From: Earliella scabrosa | Lineage: Eukaryota; Basidiomycota; Agaricomycetes; Polyporales; Polyporaceae | Length of the DNA: 64,000 nucleotides | Direction of reading: 5' to 3' | NCBI GenBank assembly: GCA_022605405.1 | Contig: JABYQQ010000026.1 | Location: 372,001 to 436,000, forward strand | Shown: in pieces, positions 56,917 to 64,000 of the stretch | Layout of the letters: each line of letters opens with the position of its first letter | How positions within the stretch are numbered: the first letter of the stretch is position 1 | Position numbers and translations under genes: made by a program | Notes under the pieces: model-generated | What the model was told of the DNA's origin: nothing | The model's input: the letters and a program-made list of their open reading frames with translations, nothing else | Databases searched by the model: none

Positions 56917-59900
56917 ATGCCCCCTCGACTTCGACCTCGACCCTCGGACGACACGCGTCGGGTACGTTGTACGGCCCGAGGCGCTTCCAGATCGGGATGC
57001 GATGACGCACGGCAAACCTCCGACAAGTCCAGAGGCCGTCACTCGCAACCCCGTCCTGGAGAGGCCATGCTGCCGCGCCGGTTTACCAGGTAAGTCTTCT
57101 TTTTCACGTTCGAGTGCGTGTGCGAGCGAGCGGGGGCGGGCGGGCGAGCGCGTGCGTGTTCGAGTATGCATGTATGGGCGCGGGGGCGCACCCGTGTGGG
57201 TGCGTGCGCGCGCGTGTGGGTGTACGCGCGAGTGTGCGTGCGTGCGTGCGCGTGTATGCGCGTGCGTGCGTGTGCGTGTGCGCGTGCGTGCGTGCGCGTG
57301 TGCGTGTGCGCGTGCGTGCGTGCGCGCGCGTGTGCGTGTGCGTGTGCGTGTGCGTGTGCGTGGGCGGGTGTGCGTGTGCGTGTGCGCGGGCGGGTGTGCG
57401 GGCGGGTGGGCGGGTGTGCGGATGGGCGGGCGTGGGGGCGTATGCGTACGGGTGTGCGCGTATGCGAGAGCAGGGACGAAGGCCTGCGATAACGGGGGCA
57501 GGCGGGAGACGGTCGCCGCCCTCGAGCGGATGCACGCGGTCGGGACTTGCTCCGGTTGGGCAGGCATTCTGGGTTCTGGGGTTGCAAGGGCATACGTGCC
57601 AGCTGGAGCTTTGTGGCGTTTATAATACCGAGCTGGCGAATAGAGTCGAATTTAATGTGATTGAACCTACGCTGGGCGATTGAAATGGGCGCGGCGATGT
57701 TAACACCGACGTGAGCGTGTCGAAAGGTGAGAAAGGACCCTGACCAAACCGGCAGCTATGGAACTTCCGCTTCAAAAACCGGGCACCGGGCTGTGGATGT
57801 GACGTCCCTACCCCATGCCGTCGCTCCCCCTGCGCACGCCGCCTTCGACGAATGGATCTACCGCCTCCGATATCAGCCCAAGGGCGGGCGACAGGCTCTC
57901 CCCCAAGACCGATCGTCTAGCCCTCGGGGTTTCGCGGATCGTTTGCCCCAGGCCAGTGAGGTCGGCGATGACGAGCGCAAACTATTTCGGTGAGTCCATC
58001 GCGTCATAGCCCTCAAGGTCTATCGGCCAAACGTCCGAAGGGTCGCGGTTTCCTTCGCGAAGGAAACCGCGACCCTTCGGACGTTTCGGGCCCGGTCTCG
58101 TACGGGATTGCTTATATCCCTCCTCTTAGCACTCCTGCCGACCAGGTTACTCCCCGTGGCCCCCTCCGCGCCTGGTGAGCATAGCCTTCTCCTCTCCGGC
58201 TTCGATCTCGCCTCTCTGTTGACCATTCCTCACTGACGGCTGTGCCCCCTTGGTCTTGCCCCTCCGATCACGCTCGCGCTGCGCGTCCCCCATTCGTGTC
58301 GCGGGATATCCCCACGCGAACAGTCTTTGGAAGATTGATATCGCTTTGTGGACTAACGTCATGGACGCCCAATTTCCCGGTAAGTCGTCGCTCTCTTCCC
58401 CTACCTCGCTCACGCTGCACGATTCCTAGACATCCCGCGCCCGGCAGGCGGCCGGCTCCTCAACATCCCAAACCGTGCGGGGCCGCTGCCAAAGTTCTAC
58501 GTCCTCAAGTCGCACGCTAAAGTCAAGAAAGAATGGCTTGGCAAGAAGGGCCGTATCCTTCTCTTTCTTCAGGACACGGACCCTCGAGCGATGGACGAGT
58601 TCTACAAGTTCGTCGCGAGCATGCCGTTTCCCAAGGGGAACAAGAAGGCCCTCACAGCCGCGGGTGAGTTGTCTCTATCGTCCTCTCAGACAGCAGTACT
58701 GACCCTTGCGACCTAGGCTTCGCCGTCCTACACTCAGGCGACCACGTCCTGGCTCGTAGCATCCACGGATCGTTGAACGAGGACGACGACGTGCTACAGA
58801 TGTGGATCACTGGCGAGTAGGTGTACCGCGCCCTGTACTGGCGGCGTTCAAAGCTGATAGACTCGGCAGGGGAGTCATCACTGCCGACTTCCGGGCGCAG
58901 ATCGCCGCCGCCCGCGATGCAGCGCTTGGAAAGCGCGAGGACCGCACCGCTAACAAGGCCGTCAAGGTCGACGGGGTCTACCAGGGCGGGGCGGCTTTCG
59001 AGCGCGACGACCTCGCCATCAACGTTCGCAACGCGCCCCGATGCTATACTCTCGCTCAGTCGTACCAAGTGCAGCGCAACATTGTCGGTCCCGCCGCGGG
59101 TGCCAAGATTAGTATGGGGGACTCGCCCTCCCCGCATCTCCAACTTCGTCAGGACATCATAAAGGTCGGTATTTCTCGCCAACCGCTTTGAGCGCGCGTA
59201 ATAATTATCTCTGTAGGCAGCGGCTCCCTTGGCCATAGCTAGCTTGGAAGCGGCGCCTCCGGAGATCAGCACCGCGCTCAAACGGCAAGCGGAGGTCACT
59301 AATCTCCCCTCCATCGGCATCGACGGTAACTACGCCTTCCCCACGATGCAACTCAACATCGCTGCCACTCAAGAGCCCGACGATGATGCATGTAAGCATG
59401 GGTCACCCTGATCTTGGCGCAGATTCTAATGTCTCGCAGTGTCTCGCATGCAAGCTGACTTTGGATCATTTGGCGGCAAGCACGTGGACGAGCACGACTG
59501 CGAGGGCGGGGTTACGTCCATGATTACGTACAGCGACCTCGATGACTTCGATCATCCCGGATATTTCATTGTGGGCGATCTGGGCGTGGCCGTGTGTACG
59601 TTGCTTTTTTTGGTTCGCATGTAATACGTGGTTAACTCGCACTAGTACTCGAGGATTTGGTCGTGATAAATTTTTGCGGTCTGCGTTTCCACGGAGGCTA
59701 CCCGCCCACGTCTGCGCCCGGCTCGAAACCCCAGAAATGGTCCTGTCGCTGTACATTCGTCTGCTATCCACCGCGCGCCATGATCAATGGGTCGGGCCTT
59801 CTCTGTTTCGCCGTTCTCCCCGGCAACAAGACGTTCATGATGCCGCCGGAATTCATTGATCCAGGGTAGGTATTCCGCGATTGACGGCTTGGAATCCACG

Positions 59901-60784
59901 CTCACCGAACCGTAGCATGGATGACGTGCCGGTCAAGACTAACGTGGCCAATTGGATCAACTCCGGCATGCATCTCACCTCACCGTCTGCTTTCCTGCGC
60001 TTCTACTATCGCGGTATGTGCCAGATCGCCCATCATTTCAGTCGCCAAGTCGGCGCAGGCGCGCGAATCGAGGTCGATTACCGCAAGCTCTCGGAATGCT
60101 TCACGCTCGTCGACAAGGATGACGCACGCCATCGCCCGGAGTTTTGGGAACTCCATCCTGGGTCTACCGCGTCGTCATCGGAGTTCGGATGCACTCGCAA
60201 GGAGGCTGCTGACCTCTGGACTAAATGGAAGGACGACCAAGGCAAGCACATACCGTACGTCGTACATCAGAAACTTCAGAAGCAAGGTCAGCCATCTCCC
60301 TCGTTGCGGTGCTTGGCTAACGATTGGGCCTGCAGCTGCCGCAAAAAGAGCGGCAACGTCAGACAACCGAGGAAAGCGTAAACGGGACGCTAATGACGAC
60401 GATGAGCGTGACGGTCAGTGTGCATTTGGGGCGACGCGCCTTTGCTCACAATGCCGGTATACCCCAGGATCCAAGAAGGTCAAGAAAACCAAGATCAAGA
60501 AGCCAAAGGGCACCAAGATCAAGAACCCGATCAACTCACTGAGGCATCCAGAAGAGCCGTACGAGGAATACGTCGCTGACGACGAGCGCGATGGAGGCGG
60601 GTATCTATTTCCTGCGCTATTGATTATTGGCTAATCCCCGCATAGTAGCCCCGTGTCCACTTGCGCTTCCCAAGCAGAGAGACCCGCCTGCATATACATC
60701 GTCGGCTGGGACACGGAGTCCGTCCAGCGTGTCGCGTACCATACCCCGCACTGCTGCGCTGCGACCGTTGGGCTCGAGACATAG
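56917..60784 (+). CDS. TET/JBP-like 2-oxoglutarate/Fe(II)-dependent oxygenase
   Basis: Enzymes of this class oxidise 5-methylcytosine or related bases in DNA; Agaricomycetes have lineage-specific expansions. Fourteen exons close in phase to 802 residues: 56917-57089, 57756-57989, 58130-58174, 58324-58379, 58430-58663, 58717-58816, 58870-59164, 59217-59391, 59440-59595, 59646-59865, 59916-60286, 60336-60413, 60468-60600, 60646-60784. The oxygenase core has QADFGSFGGKHVDEHD (metal His and Asp of HxD), GGVTSMITYSDL, LGVAVLLEDLVVINFCGLRF then HGGYPP (distal metal His), and WSCRCTFVCYPPR (candidate 2OG-binding Arg). An upstream conserved block has RLLNIPNRAGPLPKFYVLKS. The C-terminus has basic patches (KRAATSDNRGKRKRD, KKVKKTKIKKPKGTKIK) suited to the nucleus and DNA. 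Assignment to TET/JBP is from motif pattern and recalled fungal relatives; substrate is not shown. The last exon is short and its end least certain. Confidence 0.7.
57112..57480 (+). repeat. GT/GC alternating purine-pyrimidine tract in intron 1 of the TET-like gene
   Basis: About 370 bp of TGCGTGCGTGCGCGTG-type sequence interrupted by GCGGGC units. It lies inside the 666-bp first intron (57090-57755). Such sequence is a strong candidate for left-handed Z-DNA. It produces long spurious open frames on both strands (VRVRVRV, THTHTH). Confidence 0.9.
58029..58086. repeat. Perfect 58-bp palindrome with no spacer
   Basis: Two 29-bp arms meet at 58057/58058: AAACGTCCGAAGGGTCGCGG...TTCG followed by its exact reverse complement. 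It lies within intron 2 (57990-58129) of the TET-like gene, 40 bp after the donor. It would form a cruciform in DNA or a very stable hairpin in pre-mRNA. Confidence 0.95.
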
Positions 60785-61173
60785 TAGGCGGCAGCGTGGT
60801 CAACCGCCTCTATTGTTTCATCGCCCTACGACGCGAGGCGGCTACGAGTTTCGTTTACGTATGAGTTAGTGTTAATACACCGCGTGTTCAGCGATTGAAT
60901 TGACCGTTTGTGGATAGCACAAGATGACGACGACTCCTCTGGCGACGACTTTTACTCTGCCGCGTTGTTTCTTGCCACAATCCCGGGTCCTCGCCGGCGA
61001 GGCGGATCTGCCAGCGACCCAAGCGTAGACACCCCATCTGAGTCTGGTACGTTGAAGTCCTGCTATGCATTCACGTCTGGCCTGATTCAAGCCATGGCAT
61101 AGGGGAAGAGTCTTCCGGGACGAGCCAGGGGGCGACCAGGCAAACTCACGCTGATCACGATGGGGATGTAACC
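60785..61173 (+). other. Region with possible unassigned exon sequence
   Basis: After the TET-like stop a frame encodes DDDDSSGDDFYSAALFLATI (about 60925-60983) ending at a GTACGTT donor-like site, and another carries NRLYCFIALRREAATSFVY before GTATGAG. These look like exon remnants or extra 3' exons of the TET-like gene, but I could not connect them in phase. Confidence 0.3.
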
Positions 61174-63186
61174 ATGGCAGGCGCAGAGAATGACCTCCAA
61201 CAGTCAGCGTGCTCCGACGGTATGCGCACACCGCTCTCGAGCGCACACAGTCATTCACGGGCATCATCACTAGCATTCGAACCTGTGTTGGAGTTGTTTG
61301 GCACGTCTCACCTCGCCGAGGAACTTCGCCGCTTTAAGCGAATACAGCACGCAGTTTCGCTCAACCCTAAGCAAGCCCAAGCCGCGTCGGAGCTTGTTGA
61401 CGATTTCCTGATGGCCTTCGAGACGCGTTCATCAGAACAGGAATTTGCAGTGGCTGTTTCGCGCATGTGGCCTGCGCATCGAACATTACGCAACTCCGAA
61501 GACGTCGTTGGACTGCAGCTTGCCGTTCATCGACGTCGAGTCATGCTCACGGCGGCCGCGGCATGGTACTGGCTCACGCAAGACTGCGTCGCTCGGTGTC
61601 GTACCCTGGTGGACGTCCTCGACAGTTCTAGGGAGCCGACCCCAACTCCTGACCACTGGCTGGATAGACTCTGCCATCGACTCTACGTAGACGTTGTCCA
61701 GGGAACGCCAGGTTCATATGACGCTCATGACTTCTTGCCTACGTTGGACGGGAGCCCAACTCTTCTGGAAGCATCCCTCAGCCCGGGCAGCGACGCCAGC
61801 GCATCCACGATCGTGTGCGAGAACGTCGTGCGCATGCTACGTGCCTGGCTGAACTTTCCGAGCAACGTCCAAATGCTGGCGGGGCACTTCGTTATGTACG
61901 TCGTTGGAGCGTTCAAGAACCCCGACGTCCTCCTGTTGAATGGGGTGTGGAAGGTCTACCGTTCCACGCCCACATCCATCCTGGGGCGCAGGGAGAAGGC
62001 TCATCGGGTGGACGTCGCAATGATGGATGACTTCGCCCGCCGTCTACGCAATCTGCCTTTGGCCGACGTCAATTCCTCCGCGACGGCGATCCTCAACCAA
62101 ATATCTGCCGCCGTGGAGGAGTGTGCTCCGGGGCTAAGGGTATGGACCGCTAGCATGTTCAAAGTCATCGTGCCAGGCGAAGACGCCTCCCCACCACTCC
62201 CTCCACCATCGGGTCCAAGCGCTATTCCAGCATTCACGCATCCGCTGGGACCCCCGGCGATACCCGCTGCAGTCCCCGACGGGCCCCTTGACCGCTTGCT
62301 CGCGTTCGCCTTGCATATTCTCCCTATAGCCCGCGATCGCCATCTCTCCTCCCCTTCCCCGCTTCAGCAACGAGTTCTCGATCGTTCAGACCATTACCTC
62401 CCTTTCCGCGAACTTGCAAGCTCTCGACAACAGGTGACCGGACCTGGCGGACCATTCCACCCTAGCGTTCGATGTCAATCTGGCGCCTTTCCCAGCTGGC
62501 TCATATTCCGCGCTTTAATGTTCGACTCGCCCATTCTCCATGCAGGTCGAACGAGGTGCTATTTCCCCAACGAAGCAGCGTGGAATCGCTTCCTGCTCGA
62601 TGAAGATTTCAACGCCAATGATAAGCAGTCTGTCGCCCGGTTCTTCAACGCCTCCTGCTATGGCACCAGGCAACAGCCGCGCACGAAGGGCAACGAGATC
62701 GCGCGCACTTATTTCGCCGCCGAGCCGCGGTGGCACGTCCTTCGGGAGAAGTATCGTGGCGGCCCCATTCCCTTCGAGATCTTCTTGAATTGGTCGCGAG
62801 GAAAGCACGAGGACGGCCGTTTCTCTAGCGGGAAGGTGCGATACAAGCAGGTGCAGGGGGCGGAGTTTACCCTCGTCGGCAAGCTCACGAGCTACCTCCT
62901 CACCGCGGATCTTGTCTATGCGGGCCTGGTTGCGCCGCCCAACGTGGATCAAGTGGCAGCTGTCATCAAAGCAAACGCTCTCGGCTCTTTGAAAGCTCTT
63001 GCATCGTTGAAGCTGGTCGAAAAGAAGACCTCGCGGGAGGAGGTGACCGACGCTTTCCGCTCCGTATACAATCGCTTGGACGGCGGGATCTCAGCAGCGG
63101 ACAAACACTTCATTGTATTTGATGCCATCATGGTCGAACATCTTCTCTGTAAGTACCAGAGGAGTCTCAAGTACGCTCGAGGGTGA
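61174..63186 (+). CDS. Intronless 670-aa unknown protein
   Basis: One uninterrupted frame from ATG to TGA. The N-terminus is Ser-rich, followed by a helical region (HLAEELRRFKRIQHAVSL, MLTAAAAWYWLTQDCVARC, NVVRMLRAWLNFPSNVQML), a Pro-rich linker (PPLPPPSGPSAIPAF), and a second globular part with WNRFLLDEDFNANDKQSVAR, RWHVLREKYRGGPIPFEIFL and LYTADLVYAG-like helices near the end. No known domain, signal peptide or membrane anchor is recognised. The lack of introns contrasts with the 14-exon neighbour 390 bp upstream. Same strand as the TET-like gene, so tandem but not known to be co-transcribed. Confidence 0.7.
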   Translation: MAGAENDLQQSACSDGMRTPLSSAHSHSRASSLAFEPVLELFGTSHLAEELRRFKRIQHAVSLNPKQAQAASELVDDFLMAFETRSSEQEFAVAVSRMWPAHRTLRNSEDVVGLQLAVHRRRVMLTAAAAWYWLTQDCVARCRTLVDVLDSSREPTPTPDHWLDRLCHRLYVDVVQGTPGSYDAHDFLPTLDGSPTLLEASLSPGSDASASTIVCENVVRMLRAWLNFPSNVQMLAGHFVMYVVGAFKNPDVLLLNGVWKVYRSTPTSILGRREKAHRVDVAMMDDFARRLRNLPLADVNSSATAILNQISAAVEECAPGLRVWTASMFKVIVPGEDASPPLPPPSGPSAIPAFTHPLGPPAIPAAVPDGPLDRLLAFALHILPIARDRHLSSPSPLQQRVLDRSDHYLPFRELASSRQQVTGPGGPFHPSVRCQSGAFPSWLIFRALMFDSPILHAGRTRCYFPNEAAWNRFLLDEDFNANDKQSVARFFNASCYGTRQQPRTKGNEIARTYFAAEPRWHVLREKYRGGPIPFEIFLNWSRGKHEDGRFSSGKVRYKQVQGAEFTLVGKLTSYLLTADLVYAGLVAPPNVDQVAAVIKANALGSLKALASLKLVEKKTSREEVTDAFRSVYNRLDGGISAADKHFIVFDAIMVEHLLCKYQRSLKYARG

Positions 63187-63314
63187 TATGAGGGCTCAAT
63201 GATAAGTATTGCGCACATACGATTGTAACGGCTCTATTATGGTAGCTACTACGGGTTAACAAAGTATACGAACGGCGAGTTGACAGATCATCGAGATCAG
63301 CCTTCAAAGGCCCT

Positions 63315-64000
63315 TCACGTCGCGGACGCCATCGGGACGTCGAGGTCGGGCTTCTGGCGTTCTTCCAAGCACAGGCGCTTGAGCTGCGCCTGAGCGCTGC
63401 CGGTGGCCGCGTCGGCCTCTTCCTCTGCGCCGTCCTCGTAACCAACTTTGCGTTTGACCTTCTTCAACGGCGAAGTCGGCTTGCTGCTCAACAGCCAAAT
63501 CGCCGCAGAGTTGTAATCCTGACACGAGCGGGTGAGCATCGTCATCCATCCTATACTGACGTGATCTGGCCCTCACCCGTTCGACGATGCGATCCAGCAA
63601 ACAGATGGAACGGAGCTTCGGAAGAAAGACGTATTCAGATCGTCCGGTCCGCACAGCAACAAAGGCTACTTGGATCTCCACCAGATGAGCCGGCGCCAGA
63701 AGATCCGGCTTGCATCGAACAAATCGTTCTCTGCGCGCCCGGTACGTCAGCGGAGTTGAGAGACTCGAACCCGTACTCACCCTTCAGTATGGGCGTCGCC
63801 GCTCTGTCGTTGCCAGTACTGCACGACGTTCTCCTGGATGTGTACCTCGGTCTGAAGCAGAGGTCGCAGAACATTGAAGGGATCAACGATCTCCCCAAGG
63901 TCGTGCGCAGCCTGGCCTTGAGCGTCCCGCATACTGGTCAAGTAACGATTGGTAGCCGTTAGGGTGAGATTGTACCCGTCTCTCCCCGGCATCCAGTCGC
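63315..64000 (-). CDS. 3' part of an unknown gene (5' part outside window)
   Basis: The minus strand enters the window coding: MPGRDGYNLTLTATNRYLTS, then VDPFNVLRPLLQTEVHIQEN to a GTGAGT donor near 63781. A second exon (about 63735-63603) reads ERFVRCKPDLLAPAHLVEIQ and YVFLPKLRSICLLDRIVER, ending at GTGAGG. The last exon is ambiguous; one frame gives a Lys- then Glu/Ala-rich tail (PLKKVKRKVGYEDGAEEEAD) stopping at 63315-63317. I do not recognise the family. Exon limits are approximate and the last junction unresolved. Confidence 0.5.

Noticed and set aside
56251..57683. Several long open frames on both strands (up to 312 codons)
   Set aside because: They arise from GC-rich minisatellite and GT/GC tracts that lack stops in many frames; only the short first exon at 56917-57089 has promoter and splice support.

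Overview
The window reads as nuclear DNA of a filamentous basidiomycete, very probably an Agaricomycete. Genes are split by many 45-70 bp introns (GTRNGT...CTNAY...YAG), HET-domain proteins are expanded, a KDZ transposon with a Ulp1 protease is present, and there is a TET/JBP-like 2-oxoglutarate oxygenase. Nothing prokaryotic (operons, Shine-Dalgarno sites, CRISPR) is visible. A more precise taxon cannot be read from the sequence.

Layout. 0-0.5 kb: end of an unknown gene. 0.65-6.2 kb (minus): a KDZ-type transposase followed by a Ulp1-type cysteine protease, with an in-frame 36-bp minisatellite. 6.6-9.6 kb (minus): HET-domain gene HET-1. 10.9-13.9 kb (minus): a 12-exon unknown gene, here called gene B. 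14.1-20.7 kb: a full-length, apparently intact Ty1/copia retrotransposon with matching 580-bp LTRs and a 5-bp target duplication. 20.9-30 kb: a small unknown gene, a decayed HET relic, and two convergent HET genes (HET-2 plus, HET-3 minus). 30.3-45.9 kb: an ordinary housekeeping block containing an F-box protein, methionine aminopeptidase 2, a secreted GH20 hexosaminidase, epsin, a two-TM serine-rich protein, RNA polymerase III subunit RPC9 and CCR4-NOT subunit NOT2. 46.5-48.7 kb: a chimeric pseudogene joining a gene B paralogue to a very similar copy of the 3' third of HET-3. 49.3-52.9 kb (minus): HET-5, with a tandemly duplicated N-terminal module. 53.2-55.8 kb: a large unknown conserved gene. 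56.4-57.5 kb: minisatellite, long inverted repeat and a GT/GC dinucleotide tract. 56.9-60.8 kb (plus): a 14-exon TET/JBP-like oxygenase gene carrying a perfect 58-bp palindrome in an intron. 61.2-63.2 kb: an intronless 670-aa unknown protein. 63.3 kb to the end: part of another unknown gene.

How the parts relate. The housekeeping block lies between two accessory zones made of HET genes, their relics and transposons. The HET loci share one architecture: a helical module ending in an MPWSxRSRxxGIPxP signature, a phase-1 intron, a conserved WLxGPHDG block, a Cys/His cluster, then the HET domain. They differ by truncation, tandem duplication and ectopic copying, which suggests allorecognition genes diversifying by recombination. 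KDZ transposons and TET/JBP oxygenases are known to be expanded together in Agaricomycetes. Both occur here, 50 kb apart, but nothing shows that they work together.

Exon models were built by hand from splice consensus, reading-frame phase and comparison between paralogues inside the window. Gene B, MetAP2, GH20, the TET-like gene, RPC9, the small gene at 20.9 kb and the HET gene exon pairs all close in frame. Exceptions are stated in the entries.
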